NCBI GenBank assembly: GCA_964016885.1
Contig: OZ024744.1
Coordinates: 27,786,108-27,850,107, forward strand
Source of the DNA: Eledone cirrhosa
Taxonomy: Eukaryota; Mollusca; Cephalopoda; Octopoda; Eledonidae
DNA length: 64,000 bases
Reading direction: 5' to 3'
A program made the translations under genes and the position numbers. Positions within the stretch are counted from its first letter, which is position 1; each line of letters opens with the position of its first letter. Positions 25,579 through 39,813 of the stretch are shown here, in pieces. The notes beneath the pieces were generated by a model. It was given only the letters and a program-made list of their open reading frames with translations, made no database searches and was not told where the DNA came from.

Positions 25579-28500
25579 TTAGTTACTGTTGTTGTTGTTG
25601 TTCTCGCTGTTACCACTGTTATTGTCAATGTTGTTGTTGTTGTCGCTGTTATAACTGTTATTGTCACTGTTGTTGTTCTCGCTGTTATAACTGCTATTCT
25701 CACAGTTGTTGTTGTTCTCGCTGTTATCACTGGTATTGACACTATTGTTGTTTTTATTGTCACTGTTATAACTGTTATTGTCACTGTTGTTATTGTTGTT
25801 GTCGCTGTTATAACTGTTATTGTCACTGTTGTTGTTGTTGTTCTCGCTGTTATCACTGTTATTGTCATTGTTGTTGTTGTCGCTGTTATCACTGTTATTG
25901 TCATTGTGGTTGTTGTCGCTGTTATCACTGTTATTGTCACTGTTGTTGTTGTTCTCGCTGTTATCACTGTTATTGTCACTGTTGCTGTTCTTCTCGCTGT
26001 TATAACTGTTATTGTCATTGTTGTTGTTCTTGTTGTTGTCGCTGTTATCACTGTTATTGTCACTGTTTGTTGGTGTCGCTGGTATAACTGTTATTGTCAC
26101 TGTTGTTTTTGTTGTTGTCGCTGTTATCACTGTTATTGTCACTGTTGTTGTTGTCGCTGTTATAACTGTTATTGTCATTGTTGTTGTTGTCACTGTTATC
26201 ACTGTTGTTGTCACTGTTGTTGTTCTCGCTGTTATCACTGTTATTGTCATTGTTGTTGTTGTCGCTGTTATCATTGTTATTGTCACTGTTGCTGTTGTTG
26301 TCGTTGTTATCTCTGTTATTGTCATTGTTGTTGTCGCTGTTATAACTGTTATTGTCACTGTTGTTGTTGTTGCTGTCGCTGTTATCACTGTTATTGTCAT
26401 TGTTGCTGTTGTACTCGCTGTTATCACTGTTATTGTTGTTGTTGTTGTGGCTGTTATCACTGTTATTGTCACTGTTGTTGTCGCTGTTATCACTGTTATT
26501 TTCATTGTTGTTGTTGTTCTCTCTGTTATCACTGTTGTTGTCACTGTTATTGTCACTGTTGTTGTTGTTCTCGCTGTAATAACTGTTATTGTGACTGTTG
26601 TTGTTGTCGCTGTTATAACTGTTATTGTCATTGTTGTTGTTGTTGTCGCTGTTATCACTGTTATTAACACTGTTGTTGTTGTTGTTCTCGCTGTTATCAC
26701 TGTTAGTGTCACTGTTGTTGTCGCTGTTATAACTGTTATTGTCACTGTTGTTGTTGCTGTTGTCGCTGTCATAACTCTTATTGTCACTGTTGTTGTTGTT
26801 GTTGTTGTCGTTGTTATCACTGTTATTGTCATTATTGTTGTTCTCGCTGTTATCACTGGTATTGAAACTGTTGTTGTTGTTGTTGTTGTCGCTATTATAA
26901 CTGTTATTATCTCTGTTGATGTTGTTGTTGTCGCTGTTATAACTGTTATTGTCACTATTGCTTTTGTTGTTGTCGCTCTTATCACTCTTATTGTCATTGT
27001 TGTTGTTGTTCTCGCTGCTATCCCTGTTATTGTCATTGTTGTTGTTGTTGTACTCGCTGTTATCACTGTTATTGTCATTGTTGTTGTTGTCGCTGTTATC
27101 ACTGTTATTGTAACTGTTTTTGTTGTAGTCGCTATTATCACTGTTATTGTCAATGTTGTTTTTTTTGTTGTCGCTGTTATCACTGTTATTTTCATTGTTT
27201 TTCTTGTTGTTCTCGCATTTATCACTGTTATTGTCAGTGTTGTTGTTGTTCTCGCTGTTATCACTGTCGTCGTCACTGTTGTCGTTGTTGTCGCTGTTAT
27301 AACTGTTATTGTGACTGTTGTTGTTGTTGTTCTCGCTGTTATCACTGTTATTGTCACTGTTGTTGTTGTTGTTCTCGCTGTTACCACTGTTCTTGTCAAT
27401 GTTGTTGTTGTTGTCGCTGTTATAACTGTTATTGTCACTGTTGTTGTTGTTGTTGTTGTCGTCGTTGTTATCACTGTTATTGTCATTATTGTTATTGTCG
27501 CTGTTATCACTGTTATTGTCATTGTTGTTGTTGTTATTGTTGTCGCTGTTATCACTGTTATTGTCACTGTTGTCGTTGTTGTCGCTTCTATAACTGTTAT
27601 TGTCACTATTGCTGTTGTTGTTGTCGCTGTTATCACTCTTATTGTCATTGTTGTTGTTGTCGCTGTTATCACTGTTATTGTCACTGTTGTTGTTCTCGCT
27701 GTTATAACTGTTATTCTCACTGTTGTTGTTCTGGCTGTTATCACTGGTATTGACACTGTTGTTGTTTTTATCGTCGCTGTTAGAACTGTTATTGTCACTG
27801 TTGTTATTGTTGTTGTCGCTGTTATAACTGTTATTGTCACTGTTGTTGTTGTTGTTCTCGATGTTATCACTGTTATTGTCATTGTTGTTGTTGTTGTCGC
27901 TGTTATCACTGTTATTGTCACTGTTGTTGTCGCTGGTATAACTGTTATTGTCACTGTTTTTTTTGGTGTTGTCGCTGTTTTCACTGTTATTGTCACTGTT
28001 GTTGTTGTCGCTGTTATAACTGTTATTGTCACTGTTGTTGTTGTCACTTTTATCACTGTTATTGTCACTGTTGTTGTTGTTCTCGCTGTTATCACTGTTA
28101 TTGTCATTGTTGTTGTTGTCGCTGTTATCACTGTTATTGTCACTGTTGCTGTTGTTGTCGCTGTTATCTCTGTTATTGTCATTGTTGTTGTCGCTGTTAT
28201 AACTGTTATTGTCATTGTTGTTGTTGTTGTTGCTGCTATAACTGTTACTGTCACTGTTGTTGTTGTCGCTGTTATCACTGTTATTTTCATTGTTGTTGTT
28301 GTTGTTCTCTCTGTTATCACTGTTATTGTCACTGTTATTGTCACTGTTGTTGTTGTTCTCGCTGTTATAACTGTTATTGTGTCTGTTGTTGTTGTCGCTG
28401 TTATAACTGTTATTGTCATTGTTGTTGTTGTTGTCGCTGTTATCACTGTTATTAACATTGTTGTTGTTGTTGTTCTCGCTGTTATCACTGTTATTGTCAC

Positions 28501-31500
28501 TGTTGTTGTTGTTGTCGCTGTTATAACTGTTATTGTAACTGTTGTTGTCGCTGTTATCACTGTTATTGTCTCTGTTGTTGTTGTCGCTGTTATCACTGTT
28601 ATTGTCACTGTTGCTGTTGTTGTCGCTGTTATCACTGCTATTGTCATTGTTGTTGTTGTTGTCGCTGTTATCACTGTGATTGTCATTGTTGTTGTTGTTG
28701 TTGTTCTCGCTGTTATCACCGTTATTGTCACCGTTGTTTTCGCTGTTATCACTGTTAATGTCACTGTTGTTATTGTTGTTGTTGCTGTTATCACTGTTAT
28801 TGTCACTGTTGTTGTTGTTGTTGCTGTCGCTGTTATCACTGTTATTGTCATTGTTGCTGTTGTACTCGCTGTTATCACTGTTATTGTTGTTGTTGTTGTA
28901 GCTGTTATCACTGTTATTGTCACTGTTGTTGTCGCTGTTATCACTGTTATTTTCCTTGTTGTTGTTGTTGTTCTCTCTGTTATCACTGTTATTGTCACTG
29001 TTGTTGTTGTTCTCGCTGTTATAACTGTTATTGTCATTGTTGTTGTTGTCGCTGTTATCACTGTTATTAACACTATTGTTGTTGTTGTTCTCGCTGTTAT
29101 CACTGTTATTGTCACTGTTGTTGTTGTCGCTGTTATGACTGTTATTGTCACTGTTGTTGTTGCTGTTGTCGCTGTCATAACTCTTATTGTCACTGTTGTT
29201 GTTGTTGTCGTTGTTATCACTGTTATTGTCATTATTGTTGTTCTCGCTGTTATCACTGGTATTGACACTGTTGTTGTTGTTGTTGTCGCTGTTATAACTG
29301 TTATTGTCTCTGTTGATGTTGTTGTTGTCGCTGTTATAACTGTTATTGTCACTGTTGTTGTTGTTGTCGTCGTTGTTATCACTGTTATTGTCATTATTGT
29401 TGTTGTCGCTGTTATCACTGTTATTGTCATTGTTGTTGTTGTTGTCGCTGTTATCACTGTTATTGTCCCTGTTGTTGTTGTCGCTGTTATAACTGTTATT
29501 GTCACTATTGCTTTTGTTGTTGTCGCTCTTATCACTCTTATTGTCATTGTTGTTGTTGTTCTCGCTGCTATCCCTGTTATTGTCATTGTTGTTGTTGTTG
29601 TACTCGCTGTTATCACTGTTATTGTCATTGTTGTTGTTGTTGTCACTGTTATCACTGTTATTGTCACTGTTTTTGTTGTTGTCGCTATTATCACTGTTAT
29701 TGTCACTGTTGTTTTTGTTGTTGTCGCTGTTATCACTGTTATTTTCATTGTTTTTTTTGTTGTTCTCGCATTTATCACTGTTATTGTCAGTGTTGTTGTT
29801 CTTGTTCTCGCTGTTATCACTGGCGTCGTCACTGTTGTTGTTGTTGTCGCTGTTATAACTCTTATTGTCACTGTTGTTGTTGTTGTTGTCGTTGTTATCA
29901 CTGTTATTGTCATTATTGTTATTGTCGCTGTTATCACTGTTATTGTCATTGTTGTTGTTGTTGTTGTCGCTGTTATCACTGTTATTGTCACTGTTGTTGT
30001 TGTTGTCGCTTCTATAACTGGTATTGTCACTATTGCTGTTGTTGTTGTCGCTGTTATCACTCTTATTGTCATCGTTGTTGTTGTCGCTGTTATCACTGTT
30101 ATTGTCACTGTTATTGTTCGCGCTGTTATAACTGTTATTCTCACTGTTGTTGTTCTCGCTGTTATCAATGGTATTGACACTGTTGTTGTTTTTATTGTCG
30201 CTGTTAGAACTGTTATTGTCACTGTTGTTATTGTTGTTGTCGCTGTTATAACTGTTATTGTCACTGTTGTTGTTGTTGTTCTCGCTGTTATCACTGTTAT
30301 TGTCATTGTTGTTGTTGACGCTGTTATCACTGTTAATGTCATTGTTGTTGTTGTCGCTGTTATCACTGTTATTGTCACTGTTGTTGTTGTTCTCGCTGTT
30401 ATCACTGTTATTGTCACTGTTGTTGTTCTTCTCGCTGTTATCACTGTTATTGTCATTGTTGTTGTTGTTGTGTTCGCTGTTATAACTGTTATTGTCATTG
30501 TTGTTGTTGTTGTTGTTGTCGCTGCTATCACTGTTATTGTCACTGTTGTTGTTGTCGCTGGTATAACTGTTATTGTCACTGTTGTTTTTGTTGTTGTCGC
30601 TGTTATCACTGTTATTGTCACTGTTGTTTTTGTCGCTGTTATAACTGTTATAGTCACAGTTGTTGTTGTTGTCGCTGTTATCTCTGTTATTGGCATTGTT
30701 GTTGTCGCTGTTATAACTGTTATTGTCATTGTTGTTGTTGTTGTTGTTGCTGTTATAACTGTTACTGTCATTGTTGTTGTTGTTGTCGCTGTTATCACTG
30801 TTATTTTCATTGATGTTGTTGTCGCTGTTATCACTGTTATTGTCACTGTTGTTGTTGTTATTGTCGCTGTTATCACTGTTATTGTCACTGTTGTTGTTGT
30901 TGTCACTGTTATAAATGTTATTGTCACTGTTGTCGTTGTTGTCGCTGTTATCACTGTTATTGTCACTGTTGTTGTTGTTGTTGTCGCTGTCATAACTGTT
31001 CTTTTCACTGTTGTTGTTGTTGTTGTTCTCGCTGTTATCACTGTTATTGTCACTGTTGTTGTCGCTGTTATCTCCTGTTATTGTCACTGTTGTTATTGTT
31101 GTTGTTGCTGTTATCACTGTTATTGTCACTGTTGTAGTTGTTGTCGCTGTTATAACTGTTATTTTCATTGTTGTTGTTGTTCTCCCTGTTATCACTGTTA
31201 TTGTCACTGTTATTGTCACTGTTGTTGTTGTTCTCGCTGTTATAATTGTTATTGTGACTGTTGTTGTTGTCGCTGTTATAACTGTTAGTGTCATTGTTGT
31301 TGTTGTTGTCGCTGTTATCACTGTTATTAACACTGTTGTTGTTGTTGTTCTCGCTGTTATCACTGTTATTGTTGTTGTCGCTGTTATAACTGTTATTGTC
31401 ACTGTTGTTGTTGTCGCTGTTATAACTCTTATTGTCACTGTTGTTGTTGTTGTCGTCGTTGTTATCACTGTTATTGTCATAATTGTTGTTGTCGCTGTTA

Positions 31501-34266
31501 TCACTGTTATTGTCATTGTTGTTGTTGTTGTCGCTGTTATCACTGTTATTGTCCCTGTTGTTGTCGCTGTTATAAATGTTATTGTCACTATTGCTTTTGT
31601 TGTTGTCGCTCTTATCACTCTTATTGTCATTGCTGTTGTTGTTCTCGCTGCTATCCCTGTTATTGTCATTGTTGTTGTTGTTGTACTCGCTGTTATCACT
31701 GTTATTGTCATTGTTGTTGTTGTGGTCGCTGTTATCACTGTTATTGTCACTGTTTTTGTGGTTGTTCTCGCATTTATCACTGTTATTGTCAGTGTTGTTG
31801 TTGTTGTTCTCGCTGTTATCACTGTTGTCGTCACTGTTGTTGTTGTTGTCGCTGTTATAACTGTTATTGTCGCTGTTATAACTGTTATTGTCATTGTTGT
31901 TGTTGTCACTGTTATCACTGTTATTGACACTGTTGTTGCTGTTGTTCTCGCTGTTACCACTGTTATTGTCAATGTTGTTGTTGTTGTCGCTGTTATAACT
32001 GTTATTGTCACTGTTGTTGTTGTTGTCGCTGTTATAACTCTTATTGTCACTGTTGTTGTTGTAGTTGTCGTTGTTATCACTGTAATTGTCATTATTGTTA
32101 TTGTCGCAGTTATCACTGTTATTGTCATTGTTGTTGTTGTTGTTGTCGTCGCTGTTATCACTTTTATTGTCACTGTTTTTGTTGTTGTCGCTTCTATAAC
32201 TGTTATTTTCACTATTGCTGTTGTTGTCGCTGTTATCACTCCTATTGTCATTGTTGTTGTTGTCGCTGTTATCACTGTTATTGTCACTGTTGTTGTTCTC
32301 GCTGTTATAACTGTTATTCTCACTGTTGTTGTTGTTCTCGCTGTTATCACTGGTATTGACACTGTTGTTGTTTTTATTGTCGCTGTTATAACTGTTATTG
32401 TCACTGTTGTTATCGTTGTTGTCGCTGTTATAACTGTTATTGTTACTGTTGTTGTTGTTGTTCTCGCTGTTATCACTGTTATTGTCATTGTTGTTGTTGT
32501 CGCTGTTATCACTGTTATTGTCATTGTTGTTGTTGTCGCTGTTATCACTATTATTGTCACTGTTGTTGTTGTTCTCGCTGTTATCACTGTTATTGTCACT
32601 GTTGTTGTTCTTCTCGCTGTTATCACTGTTATTGTCATTGTTGTTGTTGTTGTGTTCGCTGTTATAACTGTTGTTGTCATTGTTGTTGTTGTTGTCGCTG
32701 TTATCACTGTTATTGTCACTGTTGTCGTTGTCACTGGTATAACTGTTATTGTCACTGTTGTTTTTGTTGTTTGCGCTGTTATCACTGTTATTGTCACTGT
32801 TGTTGTTGTCTCTGTTATAACTGTTATTGTCACCGTTGTTGTTGTTCTCGCTGTTATCACTGTTATTGTCATTGTTGTTGTTGTCGCTGTTATCACTGTT
32901 ATTGTCACTGTTGCTGTTGTTCTCGCTGTTATCTCTGTTATTGTCATTGTTGTTGTCGCTGTTATAACTGTTATTGTCATTGTTGTTGTTGTTGATGCTG
33001 TTATAACTGTTACTGTCATTGTTGTTGTTGTCGCTGTTATCACTGTTATTTTCACTGTTGTTGTTGTTGTTGTTGTCGCTGTTATCACTGTTATTGTCAC
33101 TGTTGTTGTTGTTGTCACTGTTATAAATGTTATAGTCACTGTTGTCGTTGTTGTCGCTGTTATCACTGTTATTGTCACTGTTGTTGTTGTTGTTGTTGTT
33201 GTTGTCGCTGTTATAACTGTTATTGTCACTGTTGTTGTCGCTGTTATAACTCTTATTGTCACTGTTGTTGTTGTCGCTGTTATCACTGTTATTGTCACAG
33301 TTGTTGTTGTCGCTGTTATCATTGTTATTGTCATTGTCGTTGTTGTCGCTTTTATAACTGTTATTGTCATTATCGTTGTTGTTGTCGCTGTTATAACTGT
33401 TATTGTCACTGTTGTTGTTGTTGCTGTCGGTGTTATAACTGTTATTGTCACTGTTGTTATTGTTGTTGTCGCTGTTATAACTGTTATTGTCACTGTTGTT
33501 GTTGTTGTTCTCGCTGTTATCACTGTTATTGTCATTGTTGTTGTTGTCGCTGTTATCACTGTTATTGTCACTGTTGTTGTTGTTCTCGCTGTTATCACTG
33601 TTATTGTCACTGTTATTGTTCTTCTCGCTGTTATCACTGTTATTGTCATTGTTGTTGTTGTTGTGTTCGCTGTTATAACTGTTATTGTCATTGTTGTTCT
33701 TGTTGTTGTCGCTGTTATCACTGTTATTGTCACTGTTGTTGTCGCTGGTATAACTGTTATTGTCACTGTTGCTGTTGTTGTCGCTGTTATCTCTGGTATT
33801 CTCATTTTTGTTGTCGCTGTTATAACTGTTATTGTCATTGTTGTTGTTGCTGTTGCTGTTATAACTGTTACTGTCATTGTTGTTGTTGTTGTCGCTGTAA
33901 TCACTGTTAATTTCATTGTTGTTGTTGTCGCTGTTATCACTGTTATTGTCACTGTTGTTGTTGTTGTTGTCGATTTTATCACTGTTATTGTCACTGTTGT
34001 TGTTGTTGTTGTTGCTGTCATAACTGTTCTTTTCACTGTTGTTGTTGTTGTTGTTGTTGTCGCTGTTATAACTGTTATTGTCACTGTTGTTGTCGCTGTT
34101 ATAACTCTTATTGTCACTGTTGTTGTTGTTGTCGCTGTTATCACTGTTATTGTCACAGTTGATGTTGTCGCTTTTATAACTGTTATTGTCATTGTAGTTG
34201 TTGTTGTCGCTGTTATAACTGTTATTGTCACTGTTGTTGTTGTTGCTGTCGGTGTTATAACTGTTA
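25579..34266 (+). repeat. Higher-order segment, 8,688 bp
   Basis: The longest marker-free stretch in the first superblock. It begins with the second copy of the 1,079-bp duplication. It then contains several ATTGCTTTTG-type landmarks (about 26957, 29500, 31590) and two GTTAGAAC landmarks (27779, 30203). Its content from 27.2 kb onward is collinear with 46.8-54.86 kb. A 1-bp gain near 31070 (TATCTCCTG) breaks the phase. Confidence 0.75.
25654..26424 (+). repeat. 771-bp local duplication, copy 2
   Basis: Partner of 24575-25345. The distance is constant at both ends (CACAG at 24622 and 25701; TACTCGCT at 25333 and 26412), so no net indel has accumulated since the duplication. Related sequence is found near 42.8-43.5 kb and 45.0-45.7 kb. 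Confidence 0.9.
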
Positions 34267-37200
34267 TTAGTTACTGTTGTTGTTGTTGTTGTTCTCGCTG
34301 TTACCACTGTTATTGTCAATGTTGTTGTTGTTGTCGCTGTTATAACTGTTATTGTCACTGTTGTTGTTGTTGTTGTCGCTGTTATAACTCTTATTGTCAC
34401 TGTTGTTGTTGTTGTTGTCGTTGTTATCACTGTTATTGTCATTATTGTTATTGTCGCTGTTATCACTGTTATTGTCATTGTTGTTGTTGTTGTTGTTGTC
34501 GCTGTTATCACTGTTATTGTCACTGTTGTTGTTGTTGTCGCTTCTATAACTGTTATTGTCACTATTGCTGTTGTTGTTGTCGCTGTTATCACTCTTATTG
34601 TCATTGTTGTTGTCGCTGTTATCACTGTTATTGTCACTGTTGTTGTTCTCGCTGTTATAACTGTTATTCTCACAGCTGTTGTTCTGGCTGTTATCACTGG
34701 TATTGACACTGTTGTTGCTTTTATTGTCGCTGTTAGAACTTTTATTGTCACTGTTGTTATTGTTGTTGTCGCTGTTATAACTGTTATTGTCACTGTTGTT
34801 GTTGTTGTTCTCGCTGTTATCACTGTTATTGTCATTGTTGTTGTTGTCGCTGTTATCACTGTTATTGTCATTGTTCTTGTTGTCGCTGTAATCACTGTTA
34901 TTGTCACTGTTGTTGTTGTTCTCGCTGTTATCACTGTTATTGTCACTGTTGTTGTTCTTCTCGCTGTTATCACTGTTATTGTCATTGTTGTTGTTGTTGT
35001 GTTCGCTGTTATAACTGTTATTGTCATTGTTGTTGTTGTTGTTGTTGTCGCTGTTATCACTGTTATTGTCACTGTTGTTGTTGTCGCTGGTATAACTGTT
35101 ATTGTCACTGTTGTTTTTGTTGTTGTCGCTGTTATCACTGTTATTGTCACTGTTGTTGTTGTCGCTGTTATAACTGTTATTGTCACTGTTGTTGTTGTCA
35201 CTGTTATCACTCTTATTGTCCCTGTTGTTGTTGTTCCCGCTGTTATCACTTATTGTCATTGTTGTTGTCGCTGTTATCACTGTTATTGTCACTGTTGCTG
35301 TTGTTGTCGCTGTTATCTCTGTTATTGTCATTGTTGTTGTTGTTGTTATAACTGTTACTGTCACTGTTGTTGTTGTTCTCGCTGTTATCACTGTTATTGT
35401 AACTGTTGTTGTTCTTCTCGCTGTTATCACTGTTATTTTCATTGTTGTTGTTGTTGTGTTCGCTGTTATAACTGTTATTGTCATTGTTGTTGTTGTTGTT
35501 GTCGCTGTTATCACTGTTATTGTCACTGTTGTTGTTGTCGCTGGTATAACTGTTATTGTCACTGTTGTTTTTGTTGTTGTCGCTGTTATCACTGTTATTG
35601 TCACTGTTGTTGTTGTCGCTGTTATAACTGTTATTGTCACTGTTGTTGTTGTCACTGTTATCACTCTTATTGTCCCTGTTGTTGTTGTTCACGCTGTTAT
35701 CACTGTTATTGTCATTGTTGTTGTTGTCGCTTTTATCACTGTTATTGTCACTGTTGCTGTTGTTGTCACTGTTATAAATGTTATTGTCACTGTTGTCGTT
35801 GTTGTCGCTGTTATCACTGTTATTGTCACTGTTGTTGTTGTTGTTGTCGCTGTCATAACTGTTCTTTTCACTGTTGTTGTTGTTGTTGTTCTCGCTGTTA
35901 TCACTGTTATTGTCACTGTTGTTGTCACTGTTATCACTGTTATTGTCACTGTTGTTATTGTTGTTGTTGCTGTTATCACTGTTATTGTCACTGTTGTAGT
36001 TGTTGTCGCTGTTATAACTGTTATTGTCACTGTTGTTGTTGTTGCTGTCGCTGTTATTACTGTCATTGTCATTGTTGTTGTTGTGGCTGTTATCACTGTT
36101 ATTGTCACTGTTATTGTCACTGTTTTTGTCGCTGTTATCACTCTTATTTTCATTGTTGTTGTTGTTCTCTCTGTTATCACTGTTATTGTCACTGTTGTTG
36201 TTGTTCTCGCTGTTATAACTGTTATTGTGTCTGTTGTTGTTGTCGCTGTTATAACTGTTATTGTCATTGTTGCGGTTGTTGTCGCTGTTATCACTGTTAT
36301 TAACATTGTTGTTGTTGTTGTTCTCGCTGTTATCACTGTTATCGTCACTGTTGTTGTTGTCGCTGTTATAACTGTTATTGTCACTGTTGTTGTTGTCGCT
36401 GTTATCACTGTTATTGTCACTGTTGTTGTTGTCGCTGTTATCACTGTTATTGTCACTGTTGTTGTCGCTGTTATCACTGTTATTGTCACTGTTGCTGTTA
36501 TTGTCGCTGTTATCACTGCTATTGTCATTGTTGTTGTTGTTGTCGCTGTTATCACTCTGATTGTCATTGTTGTTGTTGTTGTTGTTCTCGCTGTTATCAC
36601 CGTTATTGTCACTGTTGTTGTCGCTGTTATCACTGTTATTGTCACTGTTGTTATTGTTGTTGTTGCTGTTATCACTGTTATTGTCACTGTTGTAGTTGTT
36701 GTCGCTGTTATAACTGTTATTGTCACTGTTGTTGTTGCTGTCGTTGTTATCACTGTTATTGTCATTGCTGCTATTGTACTCGCTGTTATCACTGTTATTG
36801 TTGTTGTTGTAGTGGCTGTTATCACTGTTATTGTCACTGTTGTTGTCGCTGTTATCACTGTTATTTTCATTGTTGTTGTTGTTGTTCTCTGTTATCACTG
36901 TTATTGTCATTGTTGTTGTTGTTGTCGCTGTTGCCACTGTTATTAACACTGTTGTTGTTGTTGTTCTCGCTGTTATCACTGTTATTGTCACTGTTGTTGT
37001 TGTCGCTGTTATAACTGTTATTGTCACTGTTGTTGTTGCTGTTGTCGCTGTCATAACTCTTATTGTCACTGTTGTTGTTGTTGTCGTTGTTATCACTGTT
37101 ATTGTCATTATTGTTGTTCTCGCTGTTATCAATGGTATTGACACTGTTGTTGTTGTTGTCGCTGTTATAACTGTTATTGTCTCTGTTGATGTTGTTGTTG

Positions 37201-39813
37201 TCGCTGTTATAACTGTTATTGTCACTGTTGTTGTTGTCGCTGTTATAACTCTTATTGTCACTGTTGTTGTTGTTATCATCGTTGTTATCACTGTTATTGT
37301 CATTATTGTTGTTGTCGCTGTTATCACTGTTATTGTCATTGTTGTTGTTGTTGTCGCTGTTATCACTGTTATTGTCCCTGTTGTTGTTGTCGCTGTTATA
37401 ACTGTTATTGTCACTATTGCTTTTGTTGTTGTCGCTCTTATCACTCTTATTGTCATTGTTGTTGTTGTTCTCGCTGCTATCCCTGTTATTGTCATTGTTG
37501 TTGTTGTTGTACTCGCTGTTATCACTGTTATTGTCATTGTTGTTGTTGTTGTCGCTGTTATCACTGTTATTTTCATTGTTTTTGTTGTTGTTCTCGCATT
37601 TATCACTGTTATTGTCAGTGTTGTTGTTGTTGTCACTGTTATAAATGTTATTGTCACTGTTGTCGTTGTTGTCGCTGTTATCACTGTTATTGTCACTGTT
37701 GTTGTTGTTGTTGTCGCTGTCATAACTGTTCTTTTCACTGTTGTTGTTGTTGTTGTCGCTGTTATAACTGTTATTGTCACTGTTGTTGTCGCTGTTATAA
37801 CTCTTATTGTCACTGTTGTTGTTGTTGTTGTCGCTGTTATAACTGTTATTGTCACTGTTATTGTCACTGTTATTGTCACTGTTGTTGTTGTTGTTGTCGC
37901 TGTTATAACTCTTATTGTCACTGTTGTTGTTGTTGTTGTCGTTGTTATCACTGTTATTGTCATTATTGTTATGGTCGCTGTTATCACTGTTATTGTCATT
38001 GTTGTTGTTGTTGTTGTTGTTGTTGTCGCTGTTATCACTGTTATTGTCACTGTTGTTGTTGTTGTCGCTTCTATAACTGTTATTGTCACTATTGCTGTTG
38101 TTGTTGTCGCTGTTATCACTCTTATTGTCATTGTTGTTGTCGCTGTTATCACTGTTATTGTCACTGTTGTTGTTCTCGCTGTTATAACTGTTATTCTCAC
38201 TGTTGTTGTTCTGGCTGTTATCACTGGTATTGACACTGTTGTTGTTTTTATTGTCGCTGTTAGAACTGTTATTGTCACTGTTGTTATTGTTGTTGTCGCT
38301 GTTATAACTGTTATTGTCACTGTTGTTGTTGTTCTCGCTGTTATCACTGTTATTGTCATTGTTGTTGTTGTCGCTGTTATCACTGTTATTGTCGTTGTTG
38401 TTGTTGTCGCTGTTTACACTGTTATTGTCATTGTTGTTGTTGTTGTGTTCGCTGTTATAACTGTTATTGTCATTGTTGTTGTTGTTGTTGTTGTCGCTGT
38501 TATCACTGTTATTTTCACTGTTGTTGTTGTCGCTGGTATAACTGTTATTGTCACTGTTGTTTTTGGTGTTGTCGCTGTTATCACTGTTATTGTCACTGTT
38601 GTTGTTGTCGCTGTTATAACTGTTATTGTCACTGTTGTTGTTGTTGTCACTGTTATCACTGTAATTGTCACTGTTGTTGTTGTTCCCGCTGTTATCACTG
38701 TTATTGTCATTGTTGTTGTCGCTGTTATCACTGTTATTGTCACTGTTGCTGTTGTTGTCGTTGTTATCTCTGTTATTGTCATTGTTGTTGTCGCTGTTAT
38801 AACTGTTATTGTCATTGTTGTTGTTGTTGTTGTTGTTGTTGCTCTTATAACTGTTACTGTCATTGTTGTTGTTGTTGTCGCTGGTATCACTGTTATTTTC
38901 ATTGTTGTTGTTGTCGCTGTTATCACTGTTATTGTCACTGTTGTTGTTGTTGTTGTCGCTGTTATCACAGTTATTGTCACTATTGTTGTTGTTGTCACTG
39001 TTATAAATGTTATTGTCACTGTTGTCGTTGTTGTCGCTGTTATCACTGTTATTGTCACTGTTGTTGTTGTTGTTGTCGCTGTCATAACTGTTCTTTTCAC
39101 TGTTGTTGTTGTTGTTCTCGCTGTTATCACTGTTATTGTCACTGTTGTTGTCGCTGTTATCACTGTTATTGTCACTGTTGTTCTTGTTGTTGTTGCTGTT
39201 ATCACTGTTATTGTCACTGTTGTAGTTGTTGTCGCTGTTATAACTGTTATTTTAACTGTTGTTGTTGTTGTTCTCGCTGTTATCACTGTTATTGTCACTG
39301 TTGTTGTCGCTGTTATCACTGTTATTTTCAATGTTGTTGTTGTTCTTCTCTCTGTTATCACTGTTATTGTCACTGTTATTGTCACTGTTGTTGTTGTTCT
39401 CGCTGTTATAACTGTTATTGTGACTGTTGTTGTTGTCGCTGTTATAACTGTTATTGTCATTGTTGTTGTTGTTGTCGCTGTTATCACTGTTATTAACACT
39501 GTTGTTGTTGTTGTTCTCGCTGTTATCACTGTTATTGTCACTGTTGTTGTTGTTGTCGCTGTTATAACTGTTATTGTCACTGTTGTCGTTGCTGTTGTCG
39601 CTGTCATAACTGTTATTGTCACTGTTGTTGTTGTCGTTGTTATCACTGTTATTGTCATTAATGTTGTTCTCGCTGTTATCACTGGTATTGACACTGTTGT
39701 TGTTGTTGTTGTCGCTGTTATAACTGTTATTGTCATTGTAGTTGTTGTTGTCGCTGTTATAACTGTTATTGTCACTGTTGTTGTTGTTGTTGCTGTCGGT
39801 GTTATAACTGTTA
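34267..39813 (+). repeat. Higher-order segment, 5,547 bp, bridging the two superblocks
   Basis: The first kilobase closes superblock 1. It includes the 2-bp-short CACTTATTG monomer at about 35249, shared with 55564. From 37971 the second superblock begins. In between, about 35.3-37.9 kb carries monomer orders also seen near 28.3-28.9, 48.0-48.6 and 55.7-57.0 kb. A triple 12-bp unit is at 37845-37880 and a (GTT)8 tract at 38001-38024. Confidence 0.72.

Larger units (their letters stand above)
18769..35250 (+). repeat. Superblock copy 1 (about 16.5 kb)
   Basis: Collinear with about 37971-55565. Paired anchors are 18769/37971, 22027/39814, 22750/40531, 24933/43132, 27268/46839, 29823/49581, 34267/54861 and 35249/55564. 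Order and orientation are kept throughout, while the distance varies between 17.8 and 20.6 kb because of local gains and losses. Rare variants such as CGTCGTCAC, TTTGTTGGTG and the 2-bp-short CACTTATTG monomer are shared, which independent mutation would not explain. Interpretation as one segmental duplication is inferred from anchors read by eye. Confidence 0.75.
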
